Shown here piece after piece: positions 48,805 through 57,279 of a stretch of DNA of 64,000 nucleotides. Where the stretch lies: NCBI RefSeq assembly GCF_015101885.1, contig NZ_CP062941.1, positions 2,728,001-2,792,000 of the forward strand, in the 5' to 3' direction. Position 1 is the stretch's first letter. The number at the start of each line of letters is the position of its first letter. The position numbers and the translations under genes are program-made. The DNA is from Massilia litorea. GTDB taxonomy: Bacteria; Pseudomonadota; Gammaproteobacteria; Burkholderiales; Burkholderiaceae_D. The notes under the pieces were generated by a model that worked only from the letters and a program-made list of their open reading frames with translations, made no database searches and was not told where the DNA came from.

Positions 48805-50256
48805 TCAGGCCGCCGAGGGACGTGCCGCCGGCAGCGCCACCAGCACTTTCAGGCCGCCACCGTCCGCCGTCTCCAGGCTGACCGTACCCCGGTGCAGGGC
48901 CACGATGTCGCGCACGATCGCCAGCCCCAGTCCGGTGCCGCCGGGATTGATTTCCAGCGCCGCCGCAGCGCGGTAGAAGGGCGCGAACACCTTGTCGCGC
49001 TCGGCCTCCGGGACCCCGGGGCCGCTGTCGGCCACTTCCAGCACCACCTGATCCTCCTGCGGCGCCACCCGCAGCAGCACCGTGCCGCCGACCGGCGTGT
49101 AGCGGATCGCGTTGTCGACCAGGTTGCTCACCAGTTCGTGCAGCAGCAGCGCCTGGCCCTTGACCCAGGCCTCGTCGGGCGCGTCGAGCGAGAGGTCGAT
49201 CGATTTCTGCACCGCCGGCAGGGCCAGTTCCAGCCCGACCTGGCGCACCACGTCGGGCAGCGCGACCGGCATCATCGCCGCGCTGTCGCCGCCGTGCTCG
49301 ATGCGCGCCACGCTCAGGAGGCGGTTCGCCAGGTGCACGGTGGAGTCGGTGGTGGCGGCGATCGAGCGCACGATCTCGCGCATCGCCACCGGGTCGTTCT
49401 CGCGCAGCGCCAGTTCGGCCTGGGTTTTCAGGACGGTGAGCGGGGTGCGCAGCTGGTGCGAGGCGTCGGCGATGAAGCGGCGCTGGCCGGCGATCAGCTG
49501 CTGCAGCCGTCCCATCGCGCCGTTCATCGCGTCCACCAGGGGCCGCACCTCGCGGTGCACCAGCGCCTGGTCGACATTCGACAGGTCCGACAGCGGCCGC
49601 GTCTCGACCTCGTTCTTCAGGCGCATCAGCGGCTGCAGGACCAGGCGCACGGCGAACCAGACCAGGGTCGCCACCGCCAGCACCAGCACCGCCTGGCGCG
49701 CCAGGGTGTTCAGCAGGATGCGGCGCGACAGCGCGCGCCGCGCGTCGAGCGTCTCGCCGACCTGGATCAGCGCGATGCCGCGCATCGAATCGTCGTAGAC
49801 CGGCTGCAGCAGGGCGGCGATGCGCACCGGCTCGCCGTTGTAGTCGGCCTGGTAGAAGCGCACCAGCGCGGGATACAGCTCGGAGCGGGGGACATTCGCC
49901 GGTACCGGCGGCAAATCGGCATAGCCCGACACGGTCTCGCCGCGCAGGCCCGTCACGCGGTAGAAGATGCGGCCCAGGGTGTCGGTCTCGAAGCTGTCGA
50001 GCGCCACATACGGCACGTCGGCCACCACCTTGCCGTCGCGGACCGAGACCCGCTCGGCAAGCGCGCGCGTGGACGCCAGCAGTGAGCGGTCGTAGGCGAT
50101 GTCGGCCGCCTCCAGCGCATCGCGGTAGAGCGAGACCGAGTTGACCGCGACCAGCGCCAGCAGCGGCACCAGCAGCCAGCGCAGCAGCTGGCCGCGCAGG
50201 CTGCCGAGCGGCGCGTGGCCGCCGGCGAAGCGTTTCAAACCCGCGAACGCCGGCAT
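48805..50256 (-). CDS. TctE-like sensor histidine kinase
   Basis: A 483-residue inner membrane kinase. TM1 lies at about 24-42, a periplasmic 2CSK_N-type sensor of about 140 residues follows, and TM2 lies at about 186-207. A HAMP-like linker leads to HisKA with His267 in FIADASHQLRTPLT, then the ATPase motifs NAIRYTPVGG, DSGPGVPE and GGTGLGLAIV. This layout is typical of TctE/QseC kinases that sense carboxylates or related small molecules. It follows its response regulator by four bases and is divergent from the porin and transporter genes it probably controls. Confidence 0.92.
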   Translation of the reverse strand: MPAFAGLKRFAGGHAPLGSLRGQLLRWLLVPLLALVAVNSVSLYRDALEAADIAYDRSLLASTRALAERVSVRDGKVVADVPYVALDSFETDTLGRIFYRVTGLRGETVSGYADLPPVPANVPRSELYPALVRFYQADYNGEPVRIAALLQPVYDDSMRGIALIQVGETLDARRALSRRILLNTLARQAVLVLAVATLVWFAVRLVLQPLMRLKNEVETRPLSDLSNVDQALVHREVRPLVDAMNGAMGRLQQLIAGQRRFIADASHQLRTPLTVLKTQAELALRENDPVAMREIVRSIAATTDSTVHLANRLLSVARIEHGGDSAAMMPVALPDVVRQVGLELALPAVQKSIDLSLDAPDEAWVKGQALLLHELVSNLVDNAIRYTPVGGTVLLRVAPQEDQVVLEVADSGPGVPEAERDKVFAPFYRAAAALEINPGGTGLGLAIVRDIVALHRGTVSLETADGGGLKVLVALPAARPSAA

Positions 50257-50260
50257 CGGG

Positions 50261-50953
50261 TCAGGACGCGTTCTTCGGCTGCAGCAGGTAGCCGATGCCG
50301 CGCAGCGTGGCGATCGCGGCGCCGCCCTCCGGCCGCTTGTCGAGCTTCTTGCGCACCCGGTGGATGTAGAGCTCGATGGCGTCGATGTTGGCGTCGTCGT
50401 CGAGCGCGAACACCTCGTCGAACAGCTTTTCCTTCGACACCGCGCGACCCTGGCGTGCGATCAGGGTTTCCAGCACCGCGTGTTCGCGCGGCGTCAGCGC
50501 CAGCGGCTCGCCGCAATAGGTGAACATGCGCGTCACCGTGTCGAAGCTGAGCGCACCGCACTGGTGCACCAGCGCCTCGTTGCCGACGCTGCGCCGCAGC
50601 AGCGCCTTGACGCGCGCTTCCAGCTCAGCCAGTTCGAAGGGCTTGGGCAGGTAGTCGTCCGCGCCCAGGTTCAGTCCCTGCACCTTTTCCTCCAGCCCGC
50701 CGCGCGCGGTCAGGATCAGCACGGGCGTCTTGCCGCGCGCGCCGCCGCGTGCGCGCAGGCGGCGCAGCACGTCCAGCCCGTCCATCTTCGGCAGGGTCAG
50801 GTCGAGGATCACCAGCGCATAGTCCTGGGTGTGCAGGAGGGCGTCGGCATCGGCGCCGTTGGCGGCGCATTCGACGGTAAGGTTGGCGTCGCGCAGGGCT
50901 TTCGATACCCAGTGCGACAGCTCGACATGGTCTTCAACTAACAGTATTCGCAT
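50261..50953 (-). CDS. TctD-like OmpR-family response regulator
   Basis: A 230-residue regulator. The receiver domain has the acidic pair in LLVEDH, the phospho-acceptor Asp51 in VILDLTLPKMDG and a Lys in YLPKPFE. A winged-helix OmpR/PhoB domain follows (LTPREHAVLETLI, then NIDAIELYIHRVRKKL). ATG 50953 is chosen because MRILLVEDH is the family start; the longer frame reaches into the porin promoter region. It is the first gene of an RR-kinase pair. Confidence 0.93.
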   Translation of the reverse strand: MRILLVEDHVELSHWVSKALRDANLTVECAANGADADALLHTQDYALVILDLTLPKMDGLDVLRRLRARGGARGKTPVLILTARGGLEEKVQGLNLGADDYLPKPFELAELEARVKALLRRSVGNEALVHQCGALSFDTVTRMFTYCGEPLALTPREHAVLETLIARQGRAVSKEKLFDEVFALDDDANIDAIELYIHRVRKKLDKRPEGGAAIATLRGIGYLLQPKNAS

Positions 50954-51122
50954 GGCGCCAAGTGTAAGCGCAAAGCGCGCGCGGCGGCCAGCATCTCGCT
51001 CATCCCGCCGCACATGCACCACGCATTGCACCAGGCTGGTGCCGGTTGAAAGCGAAATGAAAGGAAAGCGCACATATAGTGAACATGCAGGTCAAAAACA
51101 TAACGACAATCTTGGAGATAGC

Positions 51123-52184
51123 ATGAAAAAATCCGCGCTTTCGCTCGCCGTCCTGGCAGCGCTTTCCCTCGGTGGCACCGCCCACGCCCAAACCAGCGTC
51201 CAGGTCTATGGCCTGATCGACGCGGGCGTCGAGTACCTGAACCACGCCAACGCCGCCGGCGACAGCGTCGTGAAAGTGGTCTCGGGCGGGAAGAACACCT
51301 CGCGCTGGGGATTCCGCGGCAGCGAAGACCTGGGTAACGGCACCAAGGCCGTCTTCGGCCTCGAAGGCGGCATCCTGATGGACACCGGCGCCGCCGACGG
51401 CGCGCTGTTCAAGCGCCAGGCCTATGTCGGCCTGGAAGGCGCCTACGGCCGCGCCGTCATCGGCCGTTCGTTCACCACGGTCTACGACTTCGTCATCAAG
51501 TACGACCCGATGGGCTTCGCGCCGAACTACTCGTGGGCCACCTCGGGCGCCGCCACCGGCCCGTCGAAATACGGCATGACCACCGCCTTCGATAACCTCA
51601 TCAAATACTCCGGCACCACCGGCGAATTCAGCTACGGCGCCACCATCGGCCTGGGCGAACAGCCGGGCAGCAGCGCCGACGCGCGCAAATATGCCGTCGC
51701 AACGGCCTGGAACCACGGTGGACTGGGCCTGATGGCTGCCTTCGAGCAGGTCAACGGCACCACGGTCGCCGCCACCGGCCGCCGCGACGAAAACCGCGTC
51801 TTCCACGTCGCCGGCACCTACAAGGCAGGCAACTTCCAGTACTTCGCCGCCATGCGCGGCTACAAGCTGGAAGCCGGCCGCGCAGCGACCGCGGACGTGC
51901 GCGCCGACACCTACTGGGGCGGCATCGTCGACACCATCGGCAAGGTCACCCTGACCGGCGCCGTCTACCACGTCAACGTCAAGAACGTGGCGGCCAATGC
52001 CGACGCCGATCCGACCATGTATGTCGCCCGCGGCATGTATGCGCTGTCCAAGCGTACCGACCTGTACCTGGCGGCGGCCCACGTGAACGGCAAGCACAAC
52101 CAGCTGGTGGGCCTGTCGCGCGACGACGCCGGTTTCGGCACCTCGCAGACCGGCGTCACCGCAGGCATCCAGCACCGCTTCTAA
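51123..52184 (+). CDS. Gram-negative porin (Burkholderiales OmpC-like type)
   Basis: A 353-residue outer membrane beta-barrel trimeric porin. The signal peptide is MKKSALSLAVLAALSLGGTAHA, cleaved before QTSVQVYGLIDAGVEY. Family motifs include SRWGFRGSEDLGNGTKAVFGLE and FKRQAYVGLEGAYG, and the protein ends in the aromatic C-terminus TAGIQHRF required for barrel insertion. TTGGAGATAGC precedes the start. It is the first gene of the uptake locus opposite the TctDE-like pair, so regulation by that system is likely. Confidence 0.94.
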   Translation: MKKSALSLAVLAALSLGGTAHAQTSVQVYGLIDAGVEYLNHANAAGDSVVKVVSGGKNTSRWGFRGSEDLGNGTKAVFGLEGGILMDTGAADGALFKRQAYVGLEGAYGRAVIGRSFTTVYDFVIKYDPMGFAPNYSWATSGAATGPSKYGMTTAFDNLIKYSGTTGEFSYGATIGLGEQPGSSADARKYAVATAWNHGGLGLMAAFEQVNGTTVAATGRRDENRVFHVAGTYKAGNFQYFAAMRGYKLEAGRAATADVRADTYWGGIVDTIGKVTLTGAVYHVNVKNVAANADADPTMYVARGMYALSKRTDLYLAAAHVNGKHNQLVGLSRDDAGFGTSQTGVTAGIQHRF

Positions 52185-52208
52185 ACCTCCAGCCGCCCCG
52201 AGGCAGCC

Positions 52209-53156
52209 ATGATGCGTACGTTCGTGACGCTGATCCTTGCCGCCTGCGCCCTCCCGGTGCAGGCGTTCGAGGCCGAGTGCATCGTTCCGTCGAAACCGGG
52301 CGGGGCGATGGACCTGACCTGCAAGCTGGCGCAAAAGGCCCTCGCCACGGCGGGCGGCCCGCGCGTCAGGCTGAGCTACATGCCGGGCGGAATCGGCGCC
52401 GTCGCCTGGCACACGCTGGTGTCGCAGCGGCGCGCGGAGCCGGACACGCTGGTCGCCTTTTCCGGCGGCTCGCTGCTCAATCTCGCGCAGGGCAAGTTCG
52501 GCAAGGCCAAGGCTGGCGACGTGCGCTGGGTCGCAGCCATCGGCGCCGACTACGGCATGATCGCCGTGCGCGCCGACTCGCCGTACCACACCCTGCGCGA
52601 ACTGTTCGACGCCATCCGGAGCGATCCGCAGAAAGTGGTGATCGCCGTCTCGGGCACCATCGGCAGCCAGGACTGGGTCAAGATGGCGCTGCTGGCGCAG
52701 CATGCCGGTATCGACCCGAAGCGGCTGCGCTTCGTGGCCCTCGAGGGCGGCGGCGAAAGCTTCACCGCCATGGGCGCGGGCTTCGTGCAGGTGGTCTCGG
52801 GCGACGCCTCCGAGGCCGGGCTGTACGCAGGCGGGAACGTGCGCATCCTCGCGGTGCTGGCCGAGAAGCGCCTGCCCGGCGTACTGAAGGACGTGCCGAC
52901 CGCGCGCGAGCAGGGCATCGACGTCGTCTGGCCCCTGATCCGCGGCGTATGGATGGGGCCGGCCGTATCGGACGCCGACTACCGCCGCTGGGTGGCCGCT
53001 TTCGAACGCATGGAAGCCGCGCCCGATTTTGCGCGCCTGCGGGCCGAGGCTGGCCTGTATCCGTTCTCGATGACCGGCGACGCCCTGACACGACACATCA
53101 AACAGGCAGTAACCGACTATAACCGGCAAGCCGAGCAATTCCACCTCGTGCGCTAG
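52209..53156 (+). CDS. Bug/TctC-family periplasmic substrate-binding protein
   Basis: A 315-residue binding protein of the tripartite tricarboxylate transporter group. The signal peptide is MMRTFVTLILAACALPVQA; the mature part begins FEAECIVPSKPGGAMDLTCKL. PSKPGGAMD and YMPGGIGAVA match the ligand-gripping loops of Bug proteins. No TctA or TctB membrane subunit is encoded nearby, so it is an orphan that may serve a distant transporter or act as a sensor partner of the TctE-like kinase. The start may be 52209 or 52212. Confidence 0.9.
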   Translation: MMRTFVTLILAACALPVQAFEAECIVPSKPGGAMDLTCKLAQKALATAGGPRVRLSYMPGGIGAVAWHTLVSQRRAEPDTLVAFSGGSLLNLAQGKFGKAKAGDVRWVAAIGADYGMIAVRADSPYHTLRELFDAIRSDPQKVVIAVSGTIGSQDWVKMALLAQHAGIDPKRLRFVALEGGGESFTAMGAGFVQVVSGDASEAGLYAGGNVRILAVLAEKRLPGVLKDVPTAREQGIDVVWPLIRGVWMGPAVSDADYRRWVAAFERMEAAPDFARLRAEAGLYPFSMTGDALTRHIKQAVTDYNRQAEQFHLVR

Positions 53157-53183
53157 CCGGACCAGACCACCAAGGAGACACAC

Positions 53184-54284
53184 ATGAAAACCACGAAAAC
53201 CCTGATCGCCGCCGCCATCGCCGCAACCACCGTCAGCTTCGCCATCCCGGCGCTGGCCCAGATGCCGGCCGGTTACCCGGCGGCCTACAAGCAGATCGTC
53301 GACGCGGCCAAGAAAGAAGGCAAGCTGGTGATCTACGGCGCGACCGACAGCAAGGCCGCGCAGCCCCTGATCAAGGACTTCAACGCGCTGTACCCGGGCA
53401 TCACCGTCGAGTACAACGACATGAACTCGACCGAAGTCTACAACCGCTTCATCTCGGAAGTGGCGGCCGGCGGCGGTACCGCCGACGTCCTGTGGTCCTC
53501 GGCGATGGACCTGCAGATCAAGCTGGCCGCCGGCGGCTATGCGCTGCCTTACCACTCGGTCGAAGCAGGCAAGATCCCGGGCTGGGCGGTGTGGAAGGAC
53601 ATGGCCTACGGCACCACCTTCGAGCCGGCCGCGATCGTCTACAACAAGCGCCTGGTGAGCGAGGCCGAAGTGCCGAAGACGCACGCCGAATTCGCCAAGC
53701 TGATCGTGCAGCCGAAGTTCCAGGACAAGGTCACCAGCTACGACATCGAGAAGTCGGGCGTCGGCTTCATGTTCATGACCCAGGACGCACAGGACTACAA
53801 GGACTTCGCGGCCCTGCAGCAGGCCTTCGGCACCGCGAAACTGCGCGTGCAGTCCTCGACCGGCACCATGCTCGAGCGGATCTCGTCGGGTGAAAACCTG
53901 ATCGGCTACAACGTGCTCGGCTCCTACGCCCTGGTACGCGCCAAGACCGACCCGTCGCTGGGCGTGGTGCTGCCGAAGGACTACACGCTGATCATGTCGC
54001 GCGTCCAGTTCATCAACAAGACCGCGAAGAACGTCAACGCCGCCAAGCTGTGGATGGATTACCTGCTGTCGCAGCGCGGCCAGACCATCATCGCCAACGA
54101 CTCGAAACTGTTCGCGATCCGCAGCGACGTCAAGGGCGAGACCACCTCGACCGAACTGATCGAACAGGTTGGCGAGAAGAACATCAAGCCGATCCCGGTC
54201 GGTCCACAGGTGTTGCAATACCTGGAGCCTGCCAAGCGCATGGCCTTCCTGAAGAACTGGAAGGACACCGCCGGCAAGAAGTGA
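53184..54284 (+). CDS. ABC transporter periplasmic substrate-binding protein (FbpA/AfuA-like)
   Basis: A 366-residue extracellular solute-binding protein. The signal peptide ends in AIPALA before QMPAGYP; EGKLVIYGATDSKAAQPLIKD is typical of the ferric/AfuA group. The adjacent tyrosine pair that binds iron in FbpA-type proteins is not present anywhere in the sequence, so ferric iron is not a safe assignment; a sugar phosphate or organic anion is possible. AAGGAGACACAC precedes the start. A large stem-loop separates it from the permease gene. Confidence 0.9.
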   Translation: MKTTKTLIAAAIAATTVSFAIPALAQMPAGYPAAYKQIVDAAKKEGKLVIYGATDSKAAQPLIKDFNALYPGITVEYNDMNSTEVYNRFISEVAAGGGTADVLWSSAMDLQIKLAAGGYALPYHSVEAGKIPGWAVWKDMAYGTTFEPAAIVYNKRLVSEAEVPKTHAEFAKLIVQPKFQDKVTSYDIEKSGVGFMFMTQDAQDYKDFAALQQAFGTAKLRVQSSTGTMLERISSGENLIGYNVLGSYALVRAKTDPSLGVVLPKDYTLIMSRVQFINKTAKNVNAAKLWMDYLLSQRGQTIIANDSKLFAIRSDVKGETTSTELIEQVGEKNIKPIPVGPQVLQYLEPAKRMAFLKNWKDTAGKK

Positions 54285-54290
54285 TACAAG

Positions 54291-54324
54291 GGGAGGGCGG
54301 GCCGCGAGGCCCGTCTTCTCCCCG
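54291..54324 (+). other. Large intercistronic stem-loop with GCGA tetraloop
   Basis: GGGGAG-GGCGGGCC pairs with GGCCCGTC-TT-CTCCCC around a GCGA (GNRA) loop: 14 pairs including one G-U, with a two-base bulge. It begins 7 bases after the binding-protein stop. No T-run follows. Such structures often stabilise upstream binding-protein mRNA and reduce permease expression; that role is inferred. Confidence 0.7.
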
Positions 54325-54365
54325 ATTCTCTGCTTTGCCTGTTTCTTCTCTGATCGGATCTTCCC

Positions 54366-56180
54366 ATGTCTACTGTCTCCCTGCCCGGCGCCCAAGCGAC
54401 CCCGGACGGCGCCGCCGCATTGCCGGCCGCGCGCGGCAAGCGCCTGAACTGGCCGCGCGGCCTGGTCGTCGCGCTGACCGTCATCGCCGTCTTCGTCCCG
54501 CTGTTCCTCATTTTCTACCAGAGCGTCCTGACCGCGCCTTTCTTCATGCCGGATAAAGCGCTGGGCCTGGACGCGTTCCGCTTCATCTTCGACGATCCCG
54601 ACTTCGTCGTCGCCTTCCGCAACGGCCTGATCCTGGCTGCCGGCCTGGCCGCGATCGCGGTTCCCCTCGGCGGCATCCTCGCCTTCCTGATGGTGCGCAC
54701 CGACCTGCCGGGCCGCGGCTGGATCGCGCCGGTGCTGCTGGTGCCGATCTTCGTCTCGCCGATGGTGATGGGCTTCGGCTACGTGGTCTCGATGGGACCG
54801 GTGGGCTTCTATTCGGTCTGGATGAAAAACCTGATCGGCTTCGTGCCCTGGAACGTGTATTCCTTCGCCAGCATCGTCGTCATCGCCGGCCTGACCCACG
54901 TGCCGCACGTGTATCTCTACGCCTCCTCGGCCCTGAAGAGCCTGGGTTCCGACGTCGAGGAAGCGGCGCGCGTCTCGGGCGCCTCGCCGCTGCAGGTGAT
55001 GATCAACGTCTCGCTGCCGATGATCATGCCGGCCCTGGCCTATGCCGGCGTGCTGGTGTTCTTCCTCGGCTTCGAGGTGTTCGGCCTGGTGCTGGTGCTG
55101 GGCGATCCGGAAGGCCACCTGGTGCTGCCGACCTACCTGTACAAGCTGACCAACAAACTCGGTACGCCTTCCTACCACCTGATGGCCGCCGTCGCCGTCT
55201 GCCTGGTGGCGGTGACGATGCCGCTGGTGATGCTGCAGCGCCGCCTGCTCAAATCCGCCAACAAATACGTCTCGATCAAGGGCAAGGGCGCACGCCAGAA
55301 GCCGATGGCCCTGGGCCGCTGGAAGTGGCTGGCGCTGGCGCTGCTGGCCAGCTGGGTGGCGATCACGGTCGTGCTGCCGCTGACCGGCATCGTGCTGCGC
55401 TCGTTTGTCCAGTACTGGGGCGAGGGCGTGCACCTGGCCGATGTGCTGACCCTGCAGCACTTCCGCGACATCTGGGAACAGCCTTCGCTGATGCGCGGCA
55501 TCCTGAATACGGTGCTGATCGGCGTGATCGGCGGCGCGCTGGCCGTGGTCTGCTACACCGCCATCGCGCTGGCCATGCACAGGAAGCCCGACGGCATCAC
55601 CCGCCTGCTCGACTACAGCGTGCTGGTGCCGCGTGCGATTCCGGGCCTGCTGGCCGGCCTCTCCTTCCTGTGGGTCTTCCTGTTCGTGCCGAGCTGGCTC
55701 GACGGCCTGCTGCACATGATGGACAACCCGGTGGCCGCCTGGCTGTCGGAACACCTGATTCCGCAACTGCGCGCATTGCGCTCGACGATCTTCGCGCTGT
55801 GGCTGGCCTACTCGGTGGTCTGGCTGGCCTACGGCATGCGCCTGATCTCGACCGCGCTGCTGCAGGTCGGACCGGAACTGGAAGAAGCGGCACGCGCCGT
55901 CGGCGCCAGCCGCGGCCGCGTCACCCGCGACGTCACGCTCCCGCTGATCAAGTACGGCGTGCTGGGCGGCTGGCTGATGGTGTTCCTGATCTTCGAACGC
56001 GAATACTCGACCGGCGTGTACCTGCTCTCGCCGGGCACCGAAGTGATCGGCGCGATGCTGGTGTCGCTGTGGGCCGGCGGTTCGACCGACCTGGTGGCGG
56101 CGCTCTCGTTCATCAACATCACGCTGGTCGCGATCGGCCTGGGCATTGCGCTGCGCTTCGGCGTCAAGCTGCACAATTAA
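54366..56180 (+). CDS. ABC transporter permease, two fused permease domains
   Basis: A 604-residue inner membrane protein with about 12 membrane segments and two binding-protein-dependent permease domains, as in FbpB/AfuB-type permeases. Each half carries an EAA loop that contacts the ATPase: EEAARVSGASPLQVMINVSLP (about 198-218) and EEAARAVGASRGRVTRDVTLP (about 504-524). It lies in line with the binding protein before it and the ATPase after it, so the three make a complete importer. Confidence 0.93.
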   Translation: MSTVSLPGAQATPDGAAALPAARGKRLNWPRGLVVALTVIAVFVPLFLIFYQSVLTAPFFMPDKALGLDAFRFIFDDPDFVVAFRNGLILAAGLAAIAVPLGGILAFLMVRTDLPGRGWIAPVLLVPIFVSPMVMGFGYVVSMGPVGFYSVWMKNLIGFVPWNVYSFASIVVIAGLTHVPHVYLYASSALKSLGSDVEEAARVSGASPLQVMINVSLPMIMPALAYAGVLVFFLGFEVFGLVLVLGDPEGHLVLPTYLYKLTNKLGTPSYHLMAAVAVCLVAVTMPLVMLQRRLLKSANKYVSIKGKGARQKPMALGRWKWLALALLASWVAITVVLPLTGIVLRSFVQYWGEGVHLADVLTLQHFRDIWEQPSLMRGILNTVLIGVIGGALAVVCYTAIALAMHRKPDGITRLLDYSVLVPRAIPGLLAGLSFLWVFLFVPSWLDGLLHMMDNPVAAWLSEHLIPQLRALRSTIFALWLAYSVVWLAYGMRLISTALLQVGPELEEAARAVGASRGRVTRDVTLPLIKYGVLGGWLMVFLIFEREYSTGVYLLSPGTEVIGAMLVSLWAGGSTDLVAALSFINITLVAIGLGIALRFGVKLHN

Positions 56181-56206
56181 GTTGTAAAATTAACTATATA
56201 CGAGAC

Positions 56207-57277
56207 ATGACCATGAACGTTTTGACCGTCAACGACCTGCACCTCGACTACGGCAGCGGCGCCAGCGCGAACCCGATCCTGAAGGGGGTGTCGATGCACC
56301 TGAAACGCGGCGAAGTGGTGGCCCTGCTGGGCCCTTCGGGCAGCGGCAAGACCACGCTGCTGCGTGCCGTCGCCGGCCTGGAAAGCCCGCGCCAGGGCAC
56401 GATCGACATCGGCGAACGGCGCGTGTTCGATGGCGCCCGCAACCACGAGCAGCCGGCCGAAGAGCGCAACCTGGGCCTGGTGTTCCAGTCCTATGCGCTG
56501 TGGCCGCACAAGACCGTGTTCGACAACGTCGCCTACGGCCTCAAGCTGCGCAAGACCGGCAAGGCCGAGATCGAGGCCAAGGTCAACGAAGTGCTGACCC
56601 AGCTCGGCCTCGGCCACCTCGGCAAGCGCTACCCGCACGAACTGTCGGGCGGCCAGCAGCAGCGCGTGGCGATCGCCCGGGCCCTGGTCTACAACCCGCC
56701 GGTGATCCTGCTCGACGAACCGCTCTCGAACCTGGACGCCAAGCTGCGCGAGGAAGCGCGCGTCTTCCTGCGCGAGCTGATCCTGCGCCTGAACCTGTCG
56801 GCGCTGATGGTGACCCACGACCAGAACGAGGCGATGGCGATCGCCGACCGCATCCTGCTTCTGAATAACGGCAGGATCGAGCAGGAAGGCACGCCGCAGA
56901 GCATGTACGAAACGCCGGACACCCTGTTCACCGCCGAATTCATGGGCAGTAACAACCGCCTGCCGGCCAAGGTCATCAAGCGCAACGGCGGGAGCGTGGA
57001 GCTCAAGATCGAGGGCATCGACCTGCACGGCAGCGCGCGCGGCGCCAACGTCGGCACCGACGTGTCGACCCTGATCCGGGTGGAAGACGTCAAGATCAGC
57101 CGCGAGCGCGTCGGCAACGGCGTGCAGCTGCCGCTGGTGACGAGCATGTACCTGGGCGACCGCTGGGAATGCCTGTTCAAGGCCGGCGACACCAGCGTGC
57201 GCGCCTACTCGCGCCAGCGCGTCGATCCGGGTGCCTACTGGCTCGAGATGCCGCCGGAGAAGCTCTGGGTATTCTGA
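56207..57277 (+). CDS. ABC transporter ATP-binding protein
   Basis: A 356-residue ATPase of the importer. Walker A GPSGSGKT, the Q loop in VFQSYALWPHKT, signature LSGGQQQR, Walker B ILLDEPLSNLD and the H loop VTHDQ are all intact. A C-terminal TOBE-like domain (about 245-356) follows, as in iron, sugar and polyamine importers. ATG 56207 gives MTMNVLTVNDLHLDYG; ATG 56213 is an alternative. The AbrB-like gene begins within a few bases of its stop. Confidence 0.94.
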   Translation: MTMNVLTVNDLHLDYGSGASANPILKGVSMHLKRGEVVALLGPSGSGKTTLLRAVAGLESPRQGTIDIGERRVFDGARNHEQPAEERNLGLVFQSYALWPHKTVFDNVAYGLKLRKTGKAEIEAKVNEVLTQLGLGHLGKRYPHELSGGQQQRVAIARALVYNPPVILLDEPLSNLDAKLREEARVFLRELILRLNLSALMVTHDQNEAMAIADRILLLNNGRIEQEGTPQSMYETPDTLFTAEFMGSNNRLPAKVIKRNGGSVELKIEGIDLHGSARGANVGTDVSTLIRVEDVKISRERVGNGVQLPLVTSMYLGDRWECLFKAGDTSVRAYSRQRVDPGAYWLEMPPEKLWVF

Positions 57278-57279
57278 CC

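Noticed and set aside
53184..54284. Ferric iron-binding protein FbpA
   Set aside because: Overall similarity fits the group, but the adjacent tyrosine pair needed for iron is missing, so the specific name was not used.
51000..56174. A 1724-codon open frame on the minus strand opposite porin, Bug, ABC genes
   Set aside because: It is antisense to four genes with clear motifs. The product is His/Gln/Arg/Asp-rich low-complexity sequence without domains, as expected for a shadow frame in high-GC DNA.
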